The notes under the pieces are model-generated. The model did not search any database. It had not been told where the DNA came from and was given only the letters and a program-made list of their open reading frames with translations. Of a stretch of DNA of 64,000 nt, positions 35,918-48,251 are shown in pieces. The stretch is taken from NCBI GenBank assembly GCA_003254885.1, contig QANT01005076.1:16821-80820 (forward strand), read 5' to 3'. The stretch is from Purshia tridentata. Lineage: Eukaryota > Streptophyta > Magnoliopsida > Rosales > Rosaceae. The translations under genes and the position numbers were made by a program. Position 1 is the first letter of the stretch; every line of letters starts with the position of its first letter.

Positions 35918-36054
35918 GAGAAGAGTAATAATAGCCGAACATCTAATTACGCTCATTGTATTTTTTTTCTTTTTTCTTTTTATCTCATTATGTTGTTGAA
36001 AATTACTTGGACCCTGATTATATTATTTAAAGTTTTATAAGTCTTTCTTGTATG

Positions 36055-36322
36055 ATAGTAACAATACATGATTGTTACAATAAGACAATTGTTACTTTCA
36101 TACTAACAATAAAATGATATTTATTGTTACTGTTCGACAGTAACAACAATAAGGTGACAGTAACAATACGGTAGTCATTACTGTCTGACAGTAACAATAC
36201 GGTAGTCATTACTGTCTGAGAGTAACAATACAGTGGTCGTTATTGTTTGACAGTAACAATAAGGTGGTTGTTACTATCAAACAGTAACAATAATGTGATT
36301 ATTACTGTCTGATAGTAACAAT
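36055..36322. repeat. Minisatellite with palindromic units (about 31 bases)
   Basis: About eight imperfect units built on GACAGTAACAATACGGTAGT plus CATTACTGTCT. Each junction contains the palindrome TTACTGTC.GACAGTAA, so single strands can form serial hairpins. An extra single palindrome (TGTTACTGTCTAACAGTAAC) lies at about 36443-36463. Confidence 0.85.
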
Positions 36323-36463
36323 TTTTTATATATGGAAAAAAGAAAGAAAAAGCTTTTATACTATTTTTGAAGTGTTTATACAAAGGAAAAATGAAATATT
36401 TGTATAAGTTACATTTTTTAAAAGTTTTTTTGCAAAGTAAGAATTGTTACTGTCTAACAGTAA

Positions 36464-38756
36464 CAATTTTCAAAGGCACTGTAGCAGATACTGTAGCATC
36501 TGATTTTTTAAAAAGTGGGCCGGCAGGGATATGTGCTTCCTTGTTTGGGTTTAATGAACAGTAAAAATGCCCAAATGGACTTATAAATAAAAAAACCCCT
36601 TTTTTTAATGGTAATGAAAATATAGATTAAATATCAAATGTCGAAATTTTTTAGGAGTCAAATTATGGTGGGTTAAACAATATAAGTATCTATCACTAAT
36701 GTTCATCTCTCACAACACCTTAGGAAAAGCAAAATATACAAGGATAAATTACGATGGAGTTTCAAAATTTTTTTCAACGGAACTTGTTAGATTTTTTGCC
36801 ATATATAATTTAAGGATAATCGGAATTTATATCAATCGATAATCTCTACATCTCTTTCATTTTTTTCTCAAATTAAATTTTAACCTATAAAAACTTGATT
36901 TTAATACATGATTTTATAGATATTTTCAACTATTTTCAAACTTGTGAAAAGAACTCTATATTTTAAAGCTTGTAAAAGTCTAAAAGAACTCTAAATTTAT
37001 ATAAAAATATTTTTTAGAACTATAAATTATGGTATAAGATATAGAATGCCAAAGATAAAGTCATTGTCGAAACACAATCGCACCCCTACACAAAGTCATA
37101 TATATATATATATATATATGCAAATTCTGACATCACCACAACCCCTTGGTTCTTTCATTCTTTGCTCGTGGACTATTTCTATCTCTACATTAATAATTTA
37201 CTTTTTTTCAGAAATCACAATAAACAAAACCAACAAGGAAATTAGGAATAGTACAAAAATATTCACATGTTGTACATTGACTATGCCTTTCGGCCTGATC
37301 TTAGGCCCTGACTCACCCTCTTGTTTATTTTCCAAACAAATTCAATTGAAACTTGAACAATTATTTGAACTCAATTGGTTATCAAATAAACACGAAAATA
37401 AAAGGTGTACAAAAATTAGAGACATTTTTCTTAAAAATACATTTTCATGTTCTCTCCAAAATACAAAAATCGTAATTTGCCTTATATACATATACCTTAT
37501 CTTAAATTCTTAATCCTAAAATAATAGCTTTGACGTGTGAAAGTTTTGCCCATATCACACCAATCAGCATCTAGAATTGTTCAGAGCTGGCTGACAAACC
37601 TACACGTGGGTCTGATATCTATCAGAGGGTCGGAGCAGAGCACCATATATATCACCCACCGTACTTGGAATTTTTCTTTTAAGCCTTCAAAAGCATAATG
37701 TACTTGCTCACTCTACTATTTCAACTTTCAACCATGAAAAACAAAAGCTGCATATGGAAACCAAACCACACCAGCTTCATCTACTCTTACAAATTCCCTC
37801 ATTGAAGAATCTCTCAGCTTTAGTTTCTTTTGCCTTTTTTCTTTTCTTTTTTCTTAAATTTGCTTTAATTAGACATTGTCGTCATGCATTAGACTCTTCA
37901 TTTTACTGTTTGGAGCAAAAAGGGGCCTATATATATATTTTGTTAGATGGGTTACATCAAAGTTAAATCAATGGGCCTGATCCACTTAACCAACAGGCCT
38001 TACTTTCTTACATGCATTTCACACCCACCATGACCGAACCAACCAAAATAATTTAGACATTTTCTCAGACAATTTTAGAAACATGATAATTGGTCAACAA
38101 TATTATGTTGTCAAATTATGCATTCAAACTATTAATTAAGTAGATTCTTAACTAAATGTATGGTCAGATTCATAGTTAAAATAAAACCTTCCATATACAA
38201 TTGCCTATAAGTCTACATAATGGTTAATTGTGTTTAATTCTGCATAAAGGTTAACTGGTGTGCCATTTTAATATAATCTGCAATGCATACTCTGCAGGTC
38301 TTCGTCATTTCCACTTACCAACAAAACTTAATGAAGATTTTGGTTTGGTGAAATGGGATGACAATGCTCTTCACAAAAACAGTTCAACCCAAAAAATATA
38401 TATATAAGCTCCCCTACAATATAACATTGAATACTATACTCCTTATAGCTTATGCTATGTGTGTGCCTTTCTTCTTTCATTTTTAGGTAACTAGAAAAGT
38501 GTTTGAATTTACATGTGGTTAGAACATAAGAGGTTTGAGTTTACAAATGGTCTCATATGCACTTTTTACTTATCAAAAATAGATTGTTTATGCATGTGTT
38601 ATAGAAGAGAGAGAGAGGGGCAGGCTTTATGCAGAAAAGTTAGAAGCCATGAAAAGCAACCAACCCACAAGCTAGCTGTGGGCAATTAAACATGAAACAA
38701 GGACTTGTGTTACATTTTTCTTTGAATGCTTCACAGCTAAGGATGAGATGGATGTT

Positions 38757-38787
<31 letters not shown>

Positions 38788-39415
38788 AATGAAAGAATCT
38801 TATCAAACACCTAATTAAGAATAAGAATTAAATTAAAGAAGTAAATAAAATTTAAAAAAAAAATTGGAAAGAGCTACAACAGGTCAGATAATAATGTTGC
38901 TGTGTGCAGCCACCACGTTCCCTTTGTTATTGCCAACTAATATTTAATAAGTGCCTCTTGGTCCTCTTAGTCTTAGCCAACCTTTTTAAAGCTCTCCCCT
39001 GTCACAACTGTACCTGCTATTCCACAGCCAAGCAAACTATTCTTGTAGTATCAGTTTACATCTAATTTATTAATTGCCTTTAAACTGCTACCAGGAATCT
39101 ACCACATACAGTTGGATTAATACAACTTATTCCAAACAACAAAACAAACAATGCAAACACAGCCATTCAAGCTCTCTGTTCTTACACATTTCACCTTTGT
39201 CAAAACAATTAATGCAAATTACCCTTCATTCAAGTACACAAATATATACTACCTTAATGCATAGTAATGTCTTTTCAATTGACCAAAAGTCCAATTTCAT
39301 TGTTTCAAGCCACGTGGGTTCTGCAAAATGGGAGTTGGCAGGTAGCCTCACGTGGCAGAATGATACCAATTATTTTTCTGAGTTCCATATTGGGACATAG
39401 ACTAGGTTGGGCATG
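36464..39415. other. Intergenic, AT-rich
   Basis: No supportable gene. It holds a (TA)n run at about 37090-37111 and a (GA)n run at 38757-38784. Open frames at 37046-37513 and 37754-37966 have low-complexity translations and no domain. Two ABRE/G-box-like ACGTGG sites lie at about 39312 and 39348, near the 3' end of the RRM gene. Confidence 0.5.
38757..38784. repeat. (GA)n microsatellite
   Basis: About fourteen GA units in intergenic DNA. Confidence 0.9.
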
Positions 39416-40960
39416 TTAGGGCATGTGAAGAGCGAGTAGTCTACCTGGGTTTGGAGCAATTGAGGCTGGTTTGGACATGATTGCAGGGACTGTGGTGACG
39501 TGGCCTGCTGTAGTTGGTGGGAAGATGTGCGCAGGTAAGCCCATTGTATGTTGTTGATGGTGGTAATGGTATAGAGGGTACATTGGCATCAATGTGTTGG
39601 GACCCACCATATGCTGCCCTGGGTACACTTGAGGAGAGTAATGCCCATTCATGTAAGCACCCCCACCGTAGCTCAGCTTCTGTAATATGTCACCATGTCA
39701 CACAAACACAAATATCAAAATCACCCTAAAGGACTAATCATATTTAAAACTAAAATTTTACGTAATGAATTTATGTGTCATTATGTGTGACAACACGTGA
39801 TGAGAGAGAGATACACAAAATTATATACAATCACAATAATTAGGTTGTTTTTCCTTATTTGGATCAGATTTAGCAATAATGCTGTCATATAGCTTGCTCG
39901 AAATAAGTAAAATTGTTAGTAAATGTGGTCCAACATATGGAAATTACACATAAATCATGCATAATCGAAAAAGTTTTTTTACTAGACAGTCAATGACATA
40001 ATCCGGCAGCATAAGTATCTTGTATTGACGTACTATCTAGTAAAAGAATATTACCCAAATTACCCCTGGATAATGATAAATTTACTTACATGATTGTAAC
40101 TCATTTCAGCAGCAATGTAGGTGGGAGAGTAGCTGAAGAGAAAATTAAAACCATTTTATATATACAAGTATATATAAAATAAGGTGGACCAAACAAAGAT
40201 CAAAGTGAATTAAATGTCATAGACAAATTATATTTATAAGTACCCATAAAATGGAACAGCCTGGTGATGCTGATGATGAAATGGGGAAGCAGCAGCTGGA
40301 GTCCCTGCTGGGTAGTACCATTGCACGTGATTTGCAGGTGCAGGTGCAGGTGACATAGACCTCGCTGTACCACCACCGTTGGATCCTTCATCATCATTTA
40401 GATCAAATTTTAGACGCATAAAATTGTTGCAATTTGAAAAACTTCAAAAAAAGTCACATCGGAAAAGAGCAGTCAACAACGTTGTACAAATCATATATAT
40501 AATAGTGTCTGTCAGGTCAGTTACGTACCTCGTTGAGGAGGAGGGGTGGTTGTTGAAGCCGACCTGGGCCGGCGCGCGCCGAGCGAAGCCAGGTTGCAGT
40601 TGGCTCGGCGGCCGTTGATGACCGGCGTGGCGTCCTCGCAAGCCTTCTTAGCCGCTTCGGGGTCCTTGAACGTGACCTAGAGTGATATTATCAAACACCG
40701 TTAATTAAAAGGAGAAAAAAAATAAGAAAAGTAGAGAATCGAAATGAGGAGAGAAGGAGGCTTACGAATCCATAGCCCTTGGATCTGCCGGTGAGTTTGT
40801 CGGAGATGATGACGGCCTCGAAGATCTCACCGTACTTGTCGAAGTGCTCGCGCAAGGCCTCCTTGGGAGTCTCCCATGCGAGGCCTCCAACGAAGACCTT
40901 GGTCAGCGTGGTGTCGCCGAACTGCCCAATGTTAACGTTGTTGTTGTTGCTCATTGTCAT
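39416..40960 (-). CDS. RRM-containing RNA-binding protein (plant RBM24/38-like, ARP1-like)
   Basis: Five minus-strand exons (40960-40766, 40676-40529, 40385-40244, 40132-40090, 39679-39416) give 263 residues. One RRM occupies about residues 16-95, with RNP2 as KVFVGGLAW and RNP1 as KGYGFVTF split by intron 1, followed by NGRRANCNLASLGARRPR. The C-terminal half is low-complexity: Pro/Ala-rich, then His/Tyr/Gln/Met-rich (HYHHQQHTMG), as in plant single-RRM proteins of the ARP1 type that bind mRNA. In-frame ATGs at 40990, 40960 and 40954 are possible; MTMSNNNN was chosen. The end is uncertain: the frame reads to the stop at 39416, but APNPG|GTAGAC could be a donor to a further exon I could not find. 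The 5' leader and promoter region upstream is tandemly duplicated (41049-41541). Confidence 0.85.
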
Positions 40961-41048
40961 TTCGATCCGATATGTTGTCCCAGAAACCAATCAAATCAAA
41001 TCTTTGTTGTGATGATCGATACGAAACAACAATTCAACCCAACTCAAC

Positions 41049-41336
41049 AAAATCCTTAATCTGCTTGCTTGCTTTGTATGTTTAGGAAGAAAAGATTGAG
41101 AGAGAGAGAGAGAGAGAGAGAGAAGAAGAAGAAGAAGATGGTTTTTGGGGGAGAGAGAGGAGGGAGGGTGTTAATATAATGGGGAGTGGGGGTGGAAATA
41201 AAATTTTTAGAGAAAAACAGAGAGGCAGACAGATAGACTTTGCTCAGGCCTCACTCACTGATGTGAGAGAGAGAGAGAGAGAGAGAGAGAAAAATCCTTA
41301 ATCTGCTTGCTTGCTTTGTATGTTTTGGAAGAAAAG

Positions 41337-41370
<34 letters not shown>

Positions 41371-41541
41371 AGAAGAAGAAGAAGAAGAAGAAGAAGAAGA
41401 AGAAGAAGATGGTTTTTGGGGGAGAGAGAGGAGGGAGGGTGTTAATATAATGGGGAGTGGGGGTGGAAATAAAATTTTTAGAGTAAAACAGAGAGGCAGA
41501 CAGATAGACTTTGCTCAGGCCTCACTCGCTGATGAGTAAGA
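41049..41541 (-). repeat. Tandem duplication of the RRM gene 5' leader/promoter
   Basis: Two copies (about 41049-41277 and 41291-41541, period about 242) share AATCCTTAATCTGCTTGCTT, a (GA)n run, an (AAG)n run, GGAGGGAGGGTGTTAATATA and GACTTTGCTCAGGCCTCACT. They differ mainly in microsatellite length: (AAG) about 5 units in the proximal copy and about 12 in the distal one. Each contains ATTATATTAA on the minus strand, a possible TATA box for the RRM gene. Confidence 0.85.
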
Positions 41542-44500
41542 GAGAGAGAGAGAGAGAGAGGGGTTGTCATCAAGTCTTCACAGACAGACAGACACACATA
41601 AAACTCATAACTTCTCTCTCTCTCTCTCTCTCGGTTATGGGCTAATTGCCATTTAATTAGTTGTTTTTAGAATCAAGTGAAAAACATGAAACGAGTTGTA
41701 AACTTCCGTAACGTTTTTACATCTCAACTGTCATGCATGTATGGCAGTCATGTATTCACACCAATTAAAACACTTATCATATCAAGCATATATGATTCCA
41801 GTTGTAAACTCGAACATTTGTTTATCTAATTTGTCGTGTACGTAATAACGTTCAAATTTAGAGAAGTTTTATGAGGACAAATGGCATCCATGTATACCTA
41901 CTAACAGCTAGACTTACCGTAATAACCATTAAATTTAATACATATATGCCGGTGGCATGCACCATGAAATGTGTGGTGTGGCTTGCTAACAAAATTTTAA
42001 GATTAATCCTTAATAACCCACGTGTTATAATTTGTGTAAATTTGTAATATATCATGTAATTTCATCGTCGTATCTAATAATTTTTCAAATGTCAAGATTA
42101 ACATCATGAGCACTCTTTCACCACCAATGACTTATGGTAGGTGAAATGGGATTGTATGGTTGATAGTAAATCTATATAGTGTTACCTAAAAATGTTGTTT
42201 GGCTAATTGACTCATCCTATATATATTGGAAGACACTAAGTCTCAAATCGTGTGCGTTACAAAATCAATAGTGCACATTAATTTGGTATGTTTATTTTTT
42301 CCTTATAGTAATTGTATGTGTAAGTCTTGTAATTGGAGCAGCACCTATATGCATATAACTTCTAAATCTTGACTCTGGTTGACAATACATTGACACATGC
42401 ATGAACCGGGAAACAAAATGACCAGCCTTTATTTCGAGGATAGGTGATAGATTTTTATGGAGGGGGGTAGAATCTGATAAATTTTGTATTCTAATGTATA
42501 TATTCTGTTTCATATATATAATCTCATTGGCTAGAAAAAATATCCCACAACAAAATAAATGATGAATGTTTGGAAATACTTGTGTATGAAGCGTTTTTGG
42601 TGCAAATTTTTTCATTAAAAACCCAAATATTCTAAGCAGAATATATACACTTGAAAGCGAAGGCATATGCACTAATTATTGTTTATCTATCTATTGAAAA
42701 AAAAACACTTTTGTTTGTTTCAGTCAAATTATAATTAAACGTAGTCTATTATATATAGCAATGGGATCGACCATCAAGTTACTTTTTGTATTGATGTATC
42801 GGGTTGGTGGTTTATTTGAGAACAAGTCATCTATAATATTTGGTCTAACTTCTAATAGGGGAGCAATATATAATGAAATATAATAAGGAAATCATATAAA
42901 ACAATTAGTGCGACCAAAATGTCACAAGATAATAGTTGAGAAATTGATGCAGATAAGATGGAATATATCATGACACATGACCAATTCGCACTCCAAACTC
43001 TATTCAATAAATTCATATAAAATCATCAACACAATTGCACAACTAGGGAACAGAGAAAACCCGTTTAGGGTTGGTCCATTTTGAACCCTTTTGTTACTCA
43101 AACTTTTGTGAAATTAAAAAGAGGAAAACTCCTTCAGTTCTCTCCTCTTCCGGTGGCTTGCTGGCCGCCGGCATTGGCTAGCGCCCGCTCTTTCCTTCAA
43201 ACTGTTTCGCTCCTCCCGTCAACTTCTTTTTTTTCTCTTTTTTGGATTTAGTTCTTTGATGGAGTATTCACCTCTAACTCATAGGCCAAATGGCACTTAA
43301 ACGGGACTCAAACGGACATATGGTAGTGTTAGAAAAAGAAGATGAACTTATATATTCCGGTAACAAGTGATGTGGCATCACCACTAAAGAACAATGAGAA
43401 TTCCAAACTTTAATTAATATAAGAAAATTCATATGTCTGTAATGATCGATAATGCCACCCCACTTATCACGGGAATAGAAGAGGTAAGTTTTTATTTTTT
43501 ATCGAAAGAGAAATTGTTTGCTGCGTGGTTCGATTTCATTTCATGGAGATGCATTATAAGATGAGTTATGAGTAGATCACGTAGTGAAAATTTTGTAAGC
43601 AACGAAACGGTCAAAGTCAGATACGATTGATCACGTGGACCCACCCAGTCCTCTGAGTGGCCAGGGGCTCTGTTGTGGGCCCCACTCACTCTCTCCTGAA
43701 ATTTGTCTTAAAAGATTCATCGCTCACACAGTTAGCTTACATACTTACATAGTCATATGCACGCACAGAAAGTTTTGCAACTCCAGCAAGTGACTCACAC
43801 ACCTTCTCATGAGTCATGACTCATGGCTTTCTGCTCTTTCTTTTCCTGAAAAAACAATCATATTTTGCTTCGGAAATAAACTTGTTGGTTTATATATATA
43901 GGTTCATTGAAGTATATATTACTTTTAATAAGAGAAAATTAGGAGCCTAATAAGTTTGAACCAATCTTGATATGATATAGAGTTGAGATTTGAGGTAGTA
44001 ACACAATATCTCTATTTACATATCATATCGTACGTCAATCTCGTTTTAATCATTTTATATAATATTATTTTATAAATTATATTAAAAAAGATTGAACTCT
44101 ACACCTGTTCTAATTTTAATTTATTACATAATAAACATCTAAAAATTGCATAAGTGGGAATCATATTCATTCATGAATGGACACACGTTCTTGATGGGTA
44201 GAATAATAATTATTTTCATTGCTGTCTATGAGATCAAAGATTGGAAGACTCCATCACCAAAAAAAAGGACATTCCAATGAAAAATTATAGGCGCAAATGA
44301 AGGAGCTAGACCTTCACGTTTTCTTCTTCTTCTTCTTATAAAGAGCCAATTATATACCCAAATGGGACCAAAATGCCTTCACCCAAACACTTCATCCGGC
44401 GAAATAAAAGCTTAATTAGTCTTGCATTGTAATATGCAGCTGCTTGTCTTCCCAATCATCACAGCTACAAGACCATTCTATATATTAATCTTACTCTTTG

Positions 44501-46286
44501 ACGCGAACCAAGTCTTCAAAAATTAAAGTGGAATACATATATTAGCTAGTTTTCCTGTTTTTGTTTTTTTGGTAAAAAATTTACTTACCCAAATAATTGG
44601 AAAGACATTTAAGCAAATATGATGAAGAAATATATAATACTTTTATGATTAATCAACAACTGTTCATCATTTGAATTTAAAACTTTATCCCACACGAGAA
44701 AGAGATTAAATATATTATAAACCAATGATTATTAACAAATATCATGAAAATATTAGTTATCATAATGGTTTTACAGATTTTGATACATTTACTCAATTAA
44801 TAACCAAATTTCACTTTTGGTCAATGTAGTTTGGACTAAGTTACACTTTAATCCTTGAAGTTTTAAATGTCATGATTTTAGTTATGCACAATTCAAGATT
44901 ACATTATCATTTTCGTTAAATTTGTTGAGACTATATAGTGATTTTGGTAATATATTTTACATACTATTGACAATTCAATAAATTAATAAAACAAGAATAC
45001 TAATTTGTCATTGAATTACAACGATTCGTACAAATGACCAAAAATAAAACAATTGAAATTATACAAAGTAAAGTAAAACCTGACCCAAATGGCCAAATTA
45101 CATTGATAAAAAATGAAATTTAATCTTTATTTTATTAGCACAAGTGCGTGATTTAAAGGTTACATAGAGAGCGGAGGTTGAGCGCGTAGAGATGCAAGAG
45201 AAAAAAAAGAGAGCATGGGTTTGGGCGTGAGAGGCTCAGGCTCTGTCTATCTCTCTTGGCAAAGCAGTTTGGGCCACGTGAGGGAGTTGCTGCCAGATAG
45301 TACTGAATCTCTCAAAAACCCCCAACCCTTTCTCTCTTTCTGGATTATAACGTGGCCAGCTGTATGCCAAAAGGGGTATTTTGGTCAATAACAAATATGG
45401 ATCTTGTTGACTCTTGACCAACAAAGGAAGTTTGTGGGTCTGTCCCACACTCCCACTCCCAATAAATAAATAAATAATAAACAGAGGCATCAACAAGGGG
45501 TGCCACTGGTGTGAGCTGGACCTTCTCAGGGTGTGAGTTGGCCTCTCTCTCTCTCTCTCTTATGATTCCATAACAAAATGCTATATGGAATCTTTTATTT
45601 TTGTTTTTTTTTTTTTGGTTTTGATGATAGCCAAACGGAATCATATTCTATGACATCTTTCTCCTACCAAAATGACCAGATATCTTATTCTGTATTTTCC
45701 ATGACTTGGCATCATGTGAAAAATATTGTACTATTAAACAATCTGATTCGTCGTTTATTAATTGAGAATGTGTACGTAATAGGTACAATTTTATGTGAAA
45801 AATAATCCTGTATAAGTATATTTCCTTATTTACAATGTGAGACATGAAGACGGTGTACATCTCGTCTAACCTTGCAAGCTTACACAACTAAGAGTATGAA
45901 TATAGTCACTATTTGTGTAACAAGTAGAGAAGTATACATACAACGTGATTGATAAAAAGCAAAATAAGAAAAACAAAAGCATACAATTAAGTATACAACA
46001 CGATGAGTACTGTTGGCAAGAAGCAATCAAAAGTTAGCCGCAAAGAGGCTCCACTCTACACATATTTGAAGGCTCTGTCTATGTTTTACTTCATATTAAA
46101 TTGACCCCAAATCTTCATATACATATGGTGAATCTCAAATAATATTCTCTTGTCTGATTAAGAATTACGATATATATGATCTATAATTCAATTTTACAAT
46201 CTCATTACATACGTTATCAAAAATGTTTAATAAGAAAATATTTTCAAAATAGGAGAGATAATTTTGCTCCAAAATTGTAAGGGGTG

Positions 46287-46289
<3 letters not shown>

Positions 46290-46326
<37 letters not shown>
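46290..46326. repeat. (GA)n microsatellite
   Basis: About eighteen GA units; a (CT)n run follows at 46547-46573, in inverted orientation to it. Confidence 0.9.
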
Positions 46327-46330
<4 letters not shown>

Positions 46331-46591
46331 ATGAGGGGTTGAGTTGGCAGGCTTCTCTCTGGTGCAGGCAAGAAATGATGGTCACGTCGTGGGATGAGAA
46401 ACATTAGAATATTCGAAGCAACTCCTTCATATGTTCATTGGTTCATGCGGGGCTTCTTTGTTTTGGTTTGCCTTCTAAATTATCTATTTTAACAAATTTC
46501 AGACTTTAATTTTTTTTTTTCTGATGCGTGACATGTGTTGTTCATGCTCTCTCTCTCTCTCTCTCTCTCTCTCGACTCTATTATCACAGAT

Positions 46592-46666
46592 CACGTGCAT
46601 GCAACGTGACAACAGCCCTTCCAAAATCCACACTTTGGTGACAACGATCACGTGCTGGTACGTGGG
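46592..46666. promoter_or_regulatory. Cluster of G-box/ABRE and RY motifs
   Basis: CACGTG at 46592 and 46649, AACGTG at 46603 and TACGTGG at 46659 lie within 75 bases. RY cores (CATGCA) are at 46598 and near 46752. Such clusters occur in ABA/seed-responsive promoters. No gene starts nearby on either strand in my reading, so the target is unknown. Confidence 0.4.
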
Positions 46667-48251
46667 CTTGTGAATAATAAAGAGCATATGGACATGATGT
46701 GGAAGTTGGTGCTTGTTTTTGAGTGCGACGCTCTCTGTGCTCTACTCCCTGCATGCATGTCCTACTCATTCATCACTGTTTTATTCTCAAACATTCAAGC
46801 TATATATTACCCTTAATTTGATTTGCTGATCGATATTGGCCTGATTTGCAAAATAACCAAAAAGAAAAGGTAGCAGCCCAAACAAAACATAAAACACACA
46901 AAGTACTAGAAGCCCATACCCTAACTTCCAAGGAAATCTAGCTACTTGTCAATGAATTTCTACATGCTATATTATATAAAAGGTACGCGTTCACCTTATA
47001 TTCTCTTAGGGTATAGAATTGAGTTAATTTATGGAGGTTGAATTGAGTTAATTTATGGAGATTGCATGTTAAATTTTAATTATGAGATTTTTAGCTTAGT
47101 ATCGAGGGCTCAAGAAAGAAGCAAAAATATATTGTTGAATACTCAGCAATGGCCAATGAGCGCCCGATGCCTATTATGTGAGAAAAAAAATATAAACTAA
47201 TGGACTAATATTATGTAATGTGGAATGGTTATAATATGATTAGAGTTTAGTTAGAATTCTAAAAGTAATTTTAGTATGTATATCAATATATGTAAAATTA
47301 AAGGATTTGAATAGAAATCTCCCTTATTTTATTTCACAGTTCTTTTGTTTAAATTGTTTATTTTACAGTTTCTTTTTTTAAACACTAATATCTGGATAAT
47401 GAAGCTTTTTATGTGCCAATAACTATAAAATCCAGTGAATTGCACCTAACCTTCCTTTGTTAAAGGAGATTCTGAGAGACGATAATTGATTAATATAACC
47501 AAAAAAGAAAAAAAACTATCCCAGGGTTTGTACTTTGTATGACGTGATTTAATTTCTTGAGTGTGAAAGAAAGTAGTAGTATAGTGCTATAACCATCTTT
47601 TTATTTTTTGATATTTTAAAATTTATTAAATTATGTTTAGCTCTTATTTTATTAGATTATTTTATTTTAGTATTTTGTAGTAGGACATTTTCTGGCATTT
47701 TGATTTTTTCACCAAACTGACCTATTCCCTTAATATATATATAGATTATAAAAGGTGATTGGGGCCAACTGACATTTTGGCCTAATTTGTATAATTGTAT
47801 GAACTTGGTTGGAATCATATAATTTCCTGGTGGGTATTTCAAGCTGATGTGAAATATTTGTAACTTTCACAAATCCAATACATTTTTTAAACGGCTAAAA
47901 GGATCATCGAAAAAAGGGGTAAAAAAATGAAAACTCAAAATGATCAATCTAAGATTAGAACAAATTTAGCCAAATTTGTACTATATTTATAAACTTGATT
48001 ATCAATAAAAAAGCTATACGGGTCGGTAGACCACATTGCCCACACCATATCCTCGCCACTGACTCCAGCTGATGAGAGCATCAACAAAATCCAAATCACC
48101 CCTATACCCCAACCAGAAGAGAACCCAGAAACATATATAAGAACTTGGGATTTAACTCAGATTCACACAAATGATACTACCAGCATTGAAACTTTAACAA
48201 TTTTTACCACCTCCGAGTTCTTAAAAATGATATATGATAAAATTAAAACTT

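Larger units (their letters stand above)
41542..48251. other. Gene-poor intergenic stretch
   Basis: About 6.7 kb of AT-rich DNA without a supportable gene on either strand. It holds (GA)/(CT) runs at 46290-46326 and 46547-46573, a small 23-base duplication near 47025-47065, and a cluster of ACGTG motifs at 46592-46666. Open frames of 60-126 codons here have no domain or conserved splice context. Confidence 0.55.

Noticed and set aside
37046-37513. 155-codon plus-strand frame
   Set aside because: AT-rich, contains an (IY)n run from a TA microsatellite, no domain, no conserved start context.
37754-37966. 70-codon frame with a hydrophobic stretch
   Set aside because: Could be a small membrane peptide, but has no paralog, splice or motif support.
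45236-45644. Minus-strand frames of 86-99 codons
   Set aside because: Overlap CT/GA runs and show no recognisable domain.
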